The notes under the pieces: model-generated | Told to the model about the DNA's origin: nothing | What the model saw: the letters and a program-made list of their open reading frames with translations, nothing else | Database searches by the model: none | Program-made: the position numbers and the translations under genes | Origin: a virus | DNA: 35,284 nucleotides | IMG/VR virus record: IMGVR_UViG_3300042324_000041 | Span: 1 to 35,284 of that record | Reading direction: 5' to 3' (one strand) | Part shown: positions 1 through 7,103 of the stretch, one piece after another | Position numbering within the stretch: position 1 is the stretch's first letter | Layout: every line of letters starts with the position of its first letter

Positions 1-89
1 TCAGCATGTGCTTGATCAACTGGAGATATCAACATCCATAAAGTCAAGAGCAAACCTACTAATCCAGATTTGATGAGAAGTGATTTTAT
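1..89 (-). CDS. Partial secreted or membrane protein, signal peptide only, apparent ATA start
   Basis: An open frame runs off the left window edge. Its translation begins with a lysine-containing n-region (KSLLIKSG), has a Leu/Val-rich core and ends in a QAHA-type signal peptidase site, so it looks like a complete signal peptide of about 29 residues. A stop codon (TAA, 90-92) lies directly before the ATA codon at 87-89, so no ATG, GTG or TTG can precede the n-region. A purine-rich AAGGGGGAAAGG stands just upstream, and a promoter lies at 129-137. Initiation at ATA, or at an internal TTG, is therefore implied unless the base is a sequencing error. The mature protein is outside the window. In this position a lysin, spanin-like or surface protein is possible, but nothing here shows which. 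Confidence 0.4.
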   Translation of the reverse strand, partial: MKSLLIKSGLVGLLLTLWMLISPVDQAHA

Positions 90-128
90 TTACCTTTCCC
101 CCTTATGCAAACAATGTCTGCTAGGATG

Positions 129-137
129 ATTATACCA
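129..137 (-). promoter_or_regulatory. Extended -10 promoter (TGGTATAAT)
   Basis: The minus strand reads TGGTATAAT, a TGN extended -10 box with a perfect TATAAT. It follows directly after the terminator at 145-180. The predicted start is near 122, giving a leader of about 30 nt with a GGGGG/AAAGG ribosome-binding region. It probably starts a new transcript for the partial secreted gene at the left edge. No convincing -35 box is seen. Confidence 0.55.
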
Positions 138-144
138 TTTTATT

Positions 145-180
145 AAACAAAAAAGAGGGCTAGCACTTGGCTAACCCCCT
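145..180 (-). terminator. Rho-independent terminator after the secreted-protein gene
   Basis: On the minus strand an 11-bp stem (arms 170-180 and 154-164, two G-U pairs) encloses a 5-nt loop and is followed by a run of T. It lies 17 nt after the stop codon of the 352-residue secreted protein and ends the long leftward transcript that includes the terminase genes. Confidence 0.85.
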
Positions 181-196
181 TAGTTGTTGGTTTAAA

Positions 197-1255
197 TTAC
201 TTCTTTAGTGCAACCTTAGCCTTTGGGAACTTAGCGTTCCACTTCTTTGCCAATGCGTTGTACTGTGCAACATATGTAGCCTTAGCAAGATCTGATGCTG
301 CCTTTGCAGTTACTGTTGCTGAATCAGATGCTGCCTTTGCGTCTGCAAGTGCCTTATCTGCTGCAACCTTATCTGCTGCACGTCCTGCCTTCTCTGCTGC
401 AAGTGCTGCATTAGCAACTGCTAGTGCTGAGTTAGCAACTGCAAGTTCTGCGTTCTTTGCTGCAAGTTCCCCTGCAAGATCACGAACTGCTATTGTTGCA
501 ACTACAGAACCTACTGGCGCTGAAAGGCCTGTAACGGCTGCTGCTACTGTTGCGTATGCTGTAACAGTAACTGAACCTGAAGCAGGAAGTGTAACTGTCT
601 GCTCCTTAGTTCCAATAGTTGCTGTTGCTGTATCTGTTACAAGGGCTGTTGCTGTTGCAATACCGTTTGCAGATACTAGCGTATTAACAGTTACACCACT
701 CTTAGGATTACCAAATACGTCAAAAGCAGATACCTTAAGTACCTGTGATGTACCTGCTGCTCCTGATGTTGGTGCAGAAAGTGTAATAGAGTTTGCTGTT
801 GCTGCAGAGTTTGAGCCCTGCACATAATAAATTGTTGTAGTTCCAGCACGTGTAACCGATACTGTTCCTACTGCTGTACTTTTAGTATATACATAAAAGT
901 CTGCTGAATTTCCAGTTCCTGTTGCAACTGAAAGTGTTGATGTTCCAGATGATGCTGTTACTACTGTAGTTCCAGTTAGAGCAGGAACAATTGTTGCATT
1001 TGTTGCAACTGCTGTTACTACTGTTCCAGTGTCTACTGCTGTTACAGCAATCTTCAATGCATCTGCTGCATCGATACTGTTGTCTGCTGGCACTGGTAGT
1101 GATACAGGAGTTGTTACTACTGTTCCACCTGTTGCTGCAGATCCCGCTACCGTTAGGGTAACAGTTCCAGCGTTTGCTTGCGCTGCTGGCGATACGAGCA
1201 TTGTGCTAGTCAGGGCTGCAGCGATGATTAGCGATACTTTCTTGAATGAATTCAT
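197..1255 (-). CDS. Secreted Ala/Thr-rich protein with Ig-like region and coiled-coil tail
   Basis: 352 residues. Residues 1-28 are a classic signal peptide (lysines, hydrophobic core, cleavage after AQANA). Residues 30-255 are rich in Ala, Thr, Val and Ser and low in charge. The segment around 165-250 (VFGNPKSGVTV, SVTVTAYATV) resembles bacterial Ig-like (Big) domains of surface proteins. Residues 260-330 form an alanine-rich heptad coiled coil (AAKNAELAVANSALAVANAA). The protein ends in a lysine-rich basic tail (KKWNAKFPKAKVALKK). It has no enzyme motif. It sits just after the large terminase gene, 16 nt away, and before a strong terminator. The architecture is like a bacterial cell-surface or S-layer-associated protein rather than a virion part, so a cargo gene from the host that alters the infected cell surface is plausible. 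A fibre-like virion protein is less likely because of the signal peptide. Confidence 0.7.
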   Translation of the reverse strand: MNSFKKVSLIIAAALTSTMLVSPAAQANAGTVTLTVAGSAATGGTVVTTPVSLPVPADNSIDAADALKIAVTAVDTGTVVTAVATNATIVPALTGTTVVTASSGTSTLSVATGTGNSADFYVYTKSTAVGTVSVTRAGTTTIYYVQGSNSAATANSITLSAPTSGAAGTSQVLKVSAFDVFGNPKSGVTVNTLVSANGIATATALVTDTATATIGTKEQTVTLPASGSVTVTAYATVAAAVTGLSAPVGSVVATIAVRDLAGELAAKNAELAVANSALAVANAALAAEKAGRAADKVAADKALADAKAASDSATVTAKAASDLAKATYVAQYNALAKKWNAKFPKAKVALKK

Positions 1256-1271
1256 TTTATCTCTTTTCTTG

Positions 1272-3059
1272 TTATAGTGTTTTTAGTCCAGCCAAATAAT
1301 CTTCAATGTCTTTTAATTGGCTAGGTTTATATTGTATCACATTGCGAGAATCCATGTCAAATTGCTCCTCTGGAGTCTTTGGCCTATCCTTATAGGTATG
1401 GACTTCTATCTCAGTATTTATATCTTTTGGGGTATGTGATATTGCCCCAAATATTGCTCCACACACAGCATCAGCCAAGTCCTTTGACTTCTTGCGTGGG
1501 TGATCAACTCTGTCATTTTTCATAATCTTTAACTGGGTTAGTTCTTCAAACAAAAGTTCGATTGCTGGCATTACTAGCCTCTCTTCATAAACAAGCATTG
1601 CCATATCTTCATAATGTTTTTTAGCAACAGAAACAGTATCAGTTCTCATTCCAACCTGATTCAATTCATTCTGAATATCAAATGACTGCCAACGGTCAAA
1701 AGAAACTAGGCCAACATCAAACCCAAGTCTTCTAAGGTTTTGAATCCACTGCTTCACCTCTGAAAGATTAACGGGGCCTTCAATCTTTGGCTCCCACCAT
1801 GCTACTGCATCTACTACTACAATTGGTGCTACCTGTTCGTAGTTATTAATTACTTGGATATTTACCCATTTTTCTACATGGGCGATTGCTACCGCACACT
1901 TGTCATGCTTTTGTGCAAGGTCAGCGTGTACATAATATTTTTTAGTTGGATCTGGTTTAAATGACTCATCAAATCTTTTAAAAGCGTCTATTGGATTTCT
2001 TGTTGTCATACAAGATCTTACCTTATCGTGCTGCTTAAAGAATGCATCTGATGCAAATGTTGGTACACAAGCAAAGCGCATCATTGCATCTCCAAGGTCT
2101 GTCATGAATGCAATCTTAAAATCATCAATCTTTCTTGTTGGGTTTACTTCCCATGTTGGTCTCTTGAGTGCAAAGACCCCAGGATATTTATATGAAACTA
2201 TATGATCTTCATCCCAAGCGATATCAAATGTATTGTCTGCACTATCTTCTGGAAGCAATGGATTAATTACAAACTTATGTGTACGATCTATAACTTCTTT
2301 TTCAGAGATTACTGCATCATACTTTTCTGAAATAAAGTCTCCTGGATAACGTGGGAATGAAAGCAAAACGACTTTGCCAAGGTCAGGGAAACGGGAGTCA
2401 ACAGATCCACGGAAAGCCTTATATATATTATCTGCGGTCTTTCCTTGATCATTTCCTGTACCAACCTCGGATGCAAAACCTGAAATCTCATCAAGAACTG
2501 CAAGCAAAAGATTTAAACCCTCGTGTGACTCACGTTCTGAGTGTCCAGAGTAGACAGTAATAGATTTATTAAACTCAATTGAATCTGCTTTAGCATAGTA
2601 TTTTCCAGCAAACCATGGTGACTTTTCAATTTTTGTTTTAAAACCTTTAAAGAAAACGTTCTTTGCCTGTTGTGCGTTAATAGCAACGTTGATTAAGTCA
2701 ATAGCATCTCCAGAAGGCTTGCCAAAGTATTTTGCTGGGTCTTTTAAGCATAGTAACTTATATACAATGTATGAACATGCTACGGTTGATGTGAAGTCTT
2801 TTCCAGATCCCTTGCCAAGTTGCAGAATGATTTCGTTCTTTGTGTACTTGTCGTAGTATTGGGATCCTTCTTCTTCCCCCATTAATTCTATCAAGTCTTC
2901 TTTTCTATATATCTGACTCATTGCCTCAACAATGTCATACTGGATATCAGACAAGCCAGGCTGGCCAAGGAAGGCATCACCCTCAACAAATGTTTTGGCG
3001 TCTACTGGAATCTCTTCAAAGTTATTATCTTTGAGGGCTTCTAAAAATTCATCATACAT
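1272..3059 (-). CDS. terL: Terminase large subunit (ATPase and nuclease)
   Basis: 595 residues, the usual length. The protein drives packaging of DNA into the prohead and cuts concatemers. The ATPase half has a P-loop at residues 82-88 (GKGSGKD), with Asp where Ser/Thr is usual, and a Walker B near residue 190 (AVLDEIS). The RNase H-like nuclease half shows three acidic positions: YVHADLA near 378, VSFDRW near 455 and KSKDLADAV near 525. The start overlaps the end of the small subunit gene by 8 nt, implying translational coupling. The gene lies after the replication genes rather than next to portal and capsid genes, which are absent here. Confidence 0.93.
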   Translation of the reverse strand: MYDEFLEALKDNNFEEIPVDAKTFVEGDAFLGQPGLSDIQYDIVEAMSQIYRKEDLIELMGEEEGSQYYDKYTKNEIILQLGKGSGKDFTSTVACSYIVYKLLCLKDPAKYFGKPSGDAIDLINVAINAQQAKNVFFKGFKTKIEKSPWFAGKYYAKADSIEFNKSITVYSGHSERESHEGLNLLLAVLDEISGFASEVGTGNDQGKTADNIYKAFRGSVDSRFPDLGKVVLLSFPRYPGDFISEKYDAVISEKEVIDRTHKFVINPLLPEDSADNTFDIAWDEDHIVSYKYPGVFALKRPTWEVNPTRKIDDFKIAFMTDLGDAMMRFACVPTFASDAFFKQHDKVRSCMTTRNPIDAFKRFDESFKPDPTKKYYVHADLAQKHDKCAVAIAHVEKWVNIQVINNYEQVAPIVVVDAVAWWEPKIEGPVNLSEVKQWIQNLRRLGFDVGLVSFDRWQSFDIQNELNQVGMRTDTVSVAKKHYEDMAMLVYEERLVMPAIELLFEELTQLKIMKNDRVDHPRKKSKDLADAVCGAIFGAISHTPKDINTEIEVHTYKDRPKTPEEQFDMDSRNVIQYKPSQLKDIEDYLAGLKTL

Positions 3060-3585
3060 CTTGAACCACAGTTATAACTTCATCTTTTTTAGCAATAGAT
3101 GAAAGTCTTTTCATAATCTCGTCACGAACTTGTGGATACTCTGACGCAATATCTTTTAGGATTGACATTAATACCATCTGTCTATTTTCAATCTCAATCA
3201 TTTCATCAGCAAGTTCTTTATTCTCAAGAAGCCCTGCTTTCTGAAGCATGTCAATTCTTTTTGATTCAATGTCCATGACCAGTTTAATTGCCTGAGTTTT
3301 TGCTCCAAGGTTATTGGTCATTGATGCCTCATCAATTACTTCGTAAGACTTTGATATAAGTTTGCTGTAGTGTGTATCGGCAGCAGCAAGTGCTTCTTTA
3401 GCACGTGCTCTAATTGCATCGTTTGCAGATGCCATAACTTTCCACTCATTAATTAATGTCACAACACGTGTGCGTGGAATATCCAGTTGTTTAGAAATTA
3501 CTGTTGGATCATTCCCCTTTAGGTACTCTTCAACAACAAGGTTAACTTGATCAAGATGTTTAACTAGATCTTCTTCAGTCGACAT
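3052..3585 (-). CDS. terS: Terminase small subunit (DNA recognition)
   Basis: 177 residues. The N-terminal part (about 15-50) is a helix-turn-helix (EEYLKGNDPTVISKQLDIP followed by RTRVVTLINEW). The middle is a long helical, charged region suited to ring oligomerisation, typical of small terminase proteins that recognise the packaging site. The identity rests on the direct overlap with the large terminase gene and on this architecture. The start has a GGGAG Shine-Dalgarno sequence 8 nt upstream and overlaps the preceding gene by 11 nt. Confidence 0.8.
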   Translation of the reverse strand: MSTEEDLVKHLDQVNLVVEEYLKGNDPTVISKQLDIPRTRVVTLINEWKVMASANDAIRARAKEALAAADTHYSKLISKSYEVIDEASMTNNLGAKTQAIKLVMDIESKRIDMLQKAGLLENKELADEMIEIENRQMVLMSILKDIASEYPQVRDEIMKRLSSIAKKDEVITVVQDV

Positions 3586-3847
3586 GATTTAACTCCCTTG
3601 CTATCTTTAATAGTATAAGGTAACCAATCAAATCATCAATATCGTTATCGCCAATGAATGCTCCGCCTCTGGTAATCCTAGAAAGTTTGTCATCAATTCG
3701 AACATGTAACTGTTCAATATTATCAGAGATAGAAAAAATCCGAACTGGATTTAGCGCTGAGTCTCCGTAAGATTTATTTTTTGTAATAAGCATATCCTTG
3801 ATCTCATCACAAACCTGACCAATAGTAAACTGTGTTTCAGAACTCAT
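3575..3847 (-). CDS. DUF1599/MazG-like small protein
   Basis: 90 residues, all-helical in appearance. The pattern KNKSYGDSALNP, then VRIDDKLSRI, then DDLIGYLILLKIA matches my memory of the phage DUF1599 family (nucleotide modification associated domain 1), relatives of MazG-type NTP pyrophosphohydrolases. If so it may act on a nucleotide pool or a modified nucleotide. A GAGGAG ribosome-binding site lies 8 nt before the ATG, which is inside the end of the upstream miniprotein gene (11-nt overlap). The family assignment is from motif memory. Enzyme activity is inferred, not shown. Confidence 0.6.
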   Translation of the reverse strand: MSSETQFTIGQVCDEIKDMLITKNKSYGDSALNPVRIFSISDNIEQLHVRIDDKLSRITRGGAFIGDNDIDDLIGYLILLKIARELNHVD

Positions 3848-3974
3848 CGTCTATCTCCTCTTCTAGATCCCAATCAAAAATTTCTGGTAGGTTCTTAAGT
3901 GTTAAAAGTGTATAGGCCAGTCCAGCAGACATGACTAATGATAAAATAACTAATGCCTTACTTGTATTTTTCAT
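3837..3974 (-). CDS. 45-residue single-pass membrane miniprotein
   Basis: The start is taken at the ATG at 3974, not further upstream, because GAGGAAA precedes it and it overlaps the stop of the HTH gene as ATGA. The product has a basic N-terminus (MKNTSKA), one hydrophobic segment of about 20 residues (LVILSLVMSAGLAYTLLTL) and a strongly acidic C-terminus (DWDLEEEIDDEF), so it is probably a type I or III single-pass inner-membrane protein. A holin-like or host-takeover role is possible, but no family is recognised. Its place between regulatory and terminase genes gives no clear clue. Confidence 0.65.
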   Translation of the reverse strand: MKNTSKALVILSLVMSAGLAYTLLTLKNLPEIFDWDLEEEIDDEF

Positions 3975-4126
3975 CGTTTTGATTTCCTCAATCCAAATTT
4001 TGCAAGGTAGACGTAGATAGTTTCTATGCTCACTCCACACTCCTTTGCAATCTCTTCTGGTGTCTTCTTATCCATAACATATCTCTTACGCATAAAAGAC
4101 TCACTTGTATATAGTTTAGCAGCCAT
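3971..4126 (-). CDS. 51-residue helix-turn-helix protein
   Basis: A short gene that reads MAAKLYTSESFMRKRYVMDK and continues with TPEEIAKECGVSIETIYVYL, a clear helix-turn-helix with a second, recognition helix ending in KFGLRKSKR. This looks like the small homeodomain-like DNA-binding proteins common in phages. It begins 4 nt after the stop of the previous gene, and its stop overlaps the next ATG (ATGA). The Shine-Dalgarno signal is weak, so an internal ATG (4093 or 4075) is possible; all options keep the HTH. It probably regulates transcription or assists terminase, but the target is unknown. Confidence 0.7.
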   Translation of the reverse strand: MAAKLYTSESFMRKRYVMDKKTPEEIAKECGVSIETIYVYLAKFGLRKSKR

Positions 4127-4130
4127 AGCG

Positions 4131-4304
4131 TTATTTGTCAACCCTGCCAATTGGCTTCATCTTGTCCCAGTATCCCCCAGGATTTCCAACATACACCTGT
4201 CCAGTTTCACGATCTACGAGTATCCATTTTTCTGGACACAGGGTTCTAACGGTAAGGATTACATCCTCTTCTTCTTGTTTAAAGTTAAATGGTTCCCGAC
4301 TCAT
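4131..4304 (-). CDS. Hypothetical 57-residue protein
   Basis: The start is placed at the ATG at 4304, which overlaps the RuvC-like gene's stop as ATGA. A more upstream start would extend deep into that gene. The sequence has an acidic, aromatic core (EKWILVDRETGQVYVGN, then GGYWDKM), suggesting a small beta-rich fold. No family is recognised. Its tight coupling to the resolvase and HTH genes supports it being translated. Confidence 0.6.
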   Translation of the reverse strand: MSREPFNFKQEEEDVILTVRTLCPEKWILVDRETGQVYVGNPGGYWDKMKPIGRVDK

Positions 4305-4888
4305 AACTGTACTGCTTTCTCCCAATTATTAATTGCCCAATGACCTATCCCGCAGGCATCTGCAACATCGTTATCTGTAATAGTTCTATCATACATTGTA
4401 TTAATATATCGAATAGTCCTCTGTTTTCTTAAATCTCTTTCATAAGTCTTAAGCCATGACTCCGACTTGCCAGGATTTTGAGACTTAATGTATAACTTTT
4501 CATCAGTGGATATTTTTTTATTACCTATAAAGTTTTGCCATGTAATTGGGGCAACCCTGCCTATTACTTTTGTACCAGTCAAACCTGCAGCGCCAAGGAT
4601 CGACCCTTGGACAAGTGCTAGGTCTGCTGCTGTTTTTGGACTATTCATAAACACAGTATGCTCAATCACTATTGCTTCAAAACCTCCATAGTAATCAAAG
4701 AATGCCTTTACCTTTTTCCCAGCATCCATAACTTTTTCATAGGTATTATTGCCTTGAAATTTAATCTTTCCAACAGCGCCAAGAGTTTCCTGTTGCGTAT
4801 CAAAAAGTGCAAACGCCAAACTATTGGTACTTGCGTCTATAGCACAAATACTTTTTGGAAGGTTCTGATCTATTAAGGACAATTTCAT
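4301..4888 (-). CDS. RuvC-like Holliday junction resolvase
   Basis: 195 residues with a RNase H-fold endonuclease pattern: first acidic residue in CAIDAST (D18), second in VIEH (E76), and a C-terminal pair in DNDVADACGIG (D174, D177), the same order as RuvC. It would cut branched DNA formed by recombination or replication before packaging. It is coupled by ATGA overlaps to both the zinc-finger gene before it and the small gene after it. It lies 1 gene from a Cas4-like nuclease and 4 kb downstream of the RecA-like gene, so it fits a recombination and DNA-maturation set. Confidence 0.82.
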   Translation of the reverse strand: MKLSLIDQNLPKSICAIDASTNSLAFALFDTQQETLGAVGKIKFQGNNTYEKVMDAGKKVKAFFDYYGGFEAIVIEHTVFMNSPKTAADLALVQGSILGAAGLTGTKVIGRVAPITWQNFIGNKKISTDEKLYIKSQNPGKSESWLKTYERDLRKQRTIRYINTMYDRTITDNDVADACGIGHWAINNWEKAVQL

Positions 4889-5163
4889 TCTTTTGCCATC
4901 CGCTTAATTTCTTTTAAAACCTTTTTTACATCTGATGGATTAATGTTACACTCAAAACAAATTGGCTCATCGTTGTATATCGATAATTCAAGTTGACAAT
5001 TTTTACATAAACGTTTTTTGCCTATGCGTTTTTGTCTTCTTGCATGAAGATATCTTGATGCAATCTTTTGCTTTGTTGCAGCCTCTCGACATATTGTAGA
5101 ACAATATACCTGATAGGATACGGTAGCCTTAAATTGGTTGTCGCACCAATTACAATTCTTCAT
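4885..5163 (-). CDS. Double zinc-finger protein
   Basis: The start is the ATG at 5163, which has GGAG 7 nt upstream and overlaps the preceding nuclease gene by 14 nt. The product is 92 residues with two zinc-binding clusters: CNWC at the N-terminus paired with CSTIC near residue 23-27, and CKNC paired with CFEC further on. Between them is a basic helix (RYLHARRQKRIGKKR) suited to nucleic-acid binding. Its position between the Cas4-like and RuvC-like nucleases suggests a DNA-binding helper or an HNH-type remnant, but no catalytic histidines are evident. Confidence 0.65.
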   Translation of the reverse strand: MKNCNWCDNQFKATVSYQVYCSTICREAATKQKIASRYLHARRQKRIGKKRLCKNCQLELSIYNDEPICFECNINPSDVKKVLKEIKRMAKE

Positions 5164-5965
5164 CCAATGACTCCAAGGATTTGACTTTAAGATCCCCTTC
5201 GCCTGCTGACGCACACGCCTTTTGTACTGGGCATGACTTGCATATCTTGGAATTTGCTCTATAGTTTTTCTTAGGAAGAGTTCTATCTACCCAAGCCCTA
5301 CGAACTTCTCTCATCCAATCAAATGCCTGGTCTACCCACCGACGGTAATGATCGTTCACTGTTACGGGAAGAACTAGCAACTCGTGATTATTTTTATTTT
5401 CATAAATAAGAACACCCTTTGATTTCTTAAGGATCTTCATATAAATAAGTAATTGAATTAAGTGTCCAGTCTTTGGCTTTCGCTTTGCTTTGCGATATTC
5501 AAATCCCTCACTCATCATTGTTTTAATTTCTCCAACAATTTGCTCATCGCCCCAGTTAAGCATGGCATCTCCATATCCAAAGATAGGAGGATCCTGATTA
5601 ACAATCTTAAACTCTGTTGTTGGATTATCATTTGCATCACGGAATATTTCCGCAATACCAGAAGCCATCATTGCATCTTGAATTCTATCATGAGACTTTG
5701 TACCAGCAGTCATGTTGGCAACACCATAAGCATCATTGTTATCTTCAAATGTTTGACCATCAAAGGCGAGATACCAGTATCTAGGACACTCTCCGTGCCC
5801 ATAGGCAATCGTTGATGGAGCAAAGGTCTTCTTTTGTGTATGCTTAGGTCCACGTCCTTCAAGGTATCCAGACTGGATCTTTTGAACCATTTCCGTTGTA
5901 TCAAAACTGTCCGCTGGAAGTGGTTCTGGTTTAACCATTATTGATTTTAGTAAATTTTTTGTCAT
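5150..5965 (-). CDS. Cas4/RecB-family Fe-S nuclease
   Basis: 271 residues with the full PD-(D/E)XK set of this family: H92 (GTKSHDR), D133 (GYGDAML), E146-x-K148 (GEIKT) and a Q171/Y175 motif (IQLLIYM). Four cysteines, C60 (GECPRYW) and C242/C245/C251 (ICKSCPVQKAC), are placed as in the 4Fe-4S cluster of Cas4 and AddB. It is predicted to degrade or resect DNA ends as part of recombination. There is no CRISPR array or other cas gene in the window, so it is a stand-alone phage nuclease. A promoter candidate lies at 5994-6002. Confidence 0.83.
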   Translation of the reverse strand: MTKNLLKSIMVKPEPLPADSFDTTEMVQKIQSGYLEGRGPKHTQKKTFAPSTIAYGHGECPRYWYLAFDGQTFEDNNDAYGVANMTAGTKSHDRIQDAMMASGIAEIFRDANDNPTTEFKIVNQDPPIFGYGDAMLNWGDEQIVGEIKTMMSEGFEYRKAKRKPKTGHLIQLLIYMKILKKSKGVLIYENKNNHELLVLPVTVNDHYRRWVDQAFDWMREVRRAWVDRTLPKKNYRANSKICKSCPVQKACASAGEGDLKVKSLESLDEEL

Positions 5966-5993
5966 TGTTTTTATTCTCGTTTCCGTTCATATA

Positions 5994-6002
5994 AGTATAG
6001 CA
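5994..6002 (-). promoter_or_regulatory. Extended -10 promoter (TGCTATACT)
   Basis: The 41-nt gap before the Cas4-like gene holds TGCTATACTTATATG on the minus strand, close to the motif at 34508-34516. The predicted start is near 5987, giving a leader of about 22 nt. The -35 region is poor (AGTACA at an 18-nt spacing). Confidence 0.4.
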
Positions 6003-6006
6003 GAAA

Positions 6007-6312
6007 TTATCTAGTTGTGTACTTTAATGCAGAAACAAGATTGTTAATTGCTTCGGCTGCGGTGTAGTATAAGTTTTTCTTTCCACGATCTGACTTATCT
6101 ACATTGGCCATCCATGTAGCCTTTAGTGCCATTTTTGCTGCGATTGCTTGAAGTCTAACTATCTCAACAGTCGCAACATTTAGTGGGATATCTGGTTTAA
6201 GGATAACCTTGGCAATAAAAGTTAAAGCAGTTGTAAGTTCTTCGTCATTCATGTAGTCTGCAATTTCTGACAGACCGTTTATCATATCTATTGTTGTATT
6301 GTTTTGTTCCAT
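6007..6312 (-). CDS. Hypothetical helical protein
   Basis: The start is set at the ATG at 6312, just after the stop of the upstream dioxygenase, with GGGA as a ribosome-binding site; a longer frame to 6366 would overlap that gene. The 101-residue product is almost wholly helical, with a conserved-looking C-terminal half (LQAIAAKMALKATWMAN then KKNLYYTAAEAINNLVSAL). It has no catalytic motif. Lying between dioxygenases and the Cas4-like nuclease, it could be a recombination accessory or adaptor, but I do not recognise the family. Confidence 0.65.
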   Translation of the reverse strand: MEQNNTTIDMINGLSEIADYMNDEELTTALTFIAKVILKPDIPLNVATVEIVRLQAIAAKMALKATWMANVDKSDRGKKNLYYTAAEAINNLVSALKYTTR

Positions 6313-6314
6313 TT

Positions 6315-7103
6315 TTATCCCATCGATTTCTTTGATATTCCGTCTCTTAATCCTTCTTCTTCCCAAAGTTTAAACGCTGCCTGCATATCTGGTCTTGACT
6401 GAAGTTCATCAAGATATCTTTTTCTTACGTCTGGGCTATGCTCTGGGTCTATTGGATTTTTATCTCCAGTAAATCTATAACTATTTGTTGGACAATAGTC
6501 CATACTGATAATCTCACAGAACTCTCCCTCTTTAAATTTACGCTTTGGTCTCCAGTGTATCTGATTCACTGCGCTAAAGACAATAGTCTGACCACCACTG
6601 AGTGAATACTTAGTAAAATTACTTGTATCGTTCCAGTTGCTTACATATAGGTCCCACTCAATGTTTGTGTCTGGGCAATAGTTTATTGTTACAAGATTTT
6701 CATCTGCATCAAGATGTGGTGGTAGCGCTGGAGAATTATCTCCGTATCCATACTTTAAGTTATAGTCAATATAATTCCAATGGCATAAGGCTATGTCTCC
6801 ATTATAAAGTGGCTTAGCAATTTCGTCCAAACGCCTTTCACAGTCTTCTGGCATATCAAACTCAATTAAAGTTCTTGACATATTCTTTGCTATCTTTGGC
6901 TGAAACCTACTTCTAAATTCAGAAGTTCTAATATACCCATCTTCGATCCTGTCCCCAATAATAAATGGTTCAATTTCACGATTAGTTTCAATTAGATCTC
7001 TAATTTTTTTATCTTGATCTGATGTAAAAAGGTTGTCTATATAAAAAGGAAGTGGCTGATTATATTTCTCAAACCCCGTAAGGTATTTGTGTAACTCAGC
7101 CAT
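6315..7103 (-). CDS. 2OG-Fe(II) dioxygenase, paralogue 3
   Basis: 262 residues, the longest of three tandem paralogues. The double-stranded beta-helix iron triad is visible as H130-x-D132 (PPHLDAD) and H183 (NQIHWRPKRKF). The basic residues after the distal histidine are the likely 2-oxoglutarate anchor. The opening IDNLFTSDQDKKIRDLIE and the segment DYNLKYGYG match paralogue 1. It also has a C-terminal extension of about 55 residues not found in the other two. The start overlaps the previous stop as TAATG. The substrate is unknown: protein, nucleic acid or small molecule are all open. Confidence 0.8.
   Translation of the reverse strand: MAELHKYLTGFEKYNQPLPFYIDNLFTSDQDKKIRDLIETNREIEPFIIGDRIEDGYIRTSEFRSRFQPKIAKNMSRTLIEFDMPEDCERRLDEIAKPLYNGDIALCHWNYIDYNLKYGYGDNSPALPPHLDADENLVTINYCPDTNIEWDLYVSNWNDTSNFTKYSLSGGQTIVFSAVNQIHWRPKRKFKEGEFCEIISMDYCPTNSYRFTGDKNPIDPEHSPDVRKRYLDELQSRPDMQAAFKLWEEEGLRDGISKKSMG

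Noticed and set aside
258-827. Open frame on the plus strand opposite the secreted-protein gene
   Set aside because: Its Ala/Ser/Val-rich composition is a shadow of the low-complexity codons of the minus-strand gene, and it has no ribosome-binding site.
197-1255. DNA repeats in the secreted-protein gene
   Set aside because: The repeated look comes from recurring Ala, Thr and Val codons; I could not find a fixed-length tandem repeat by eye.
5150-5965. Cas4-like gene as part of a CRISPR system
   Set aside because: No repeat-spacer array and no other cas genes occur; stand-alone Cas4-like nucleases are common in phages.
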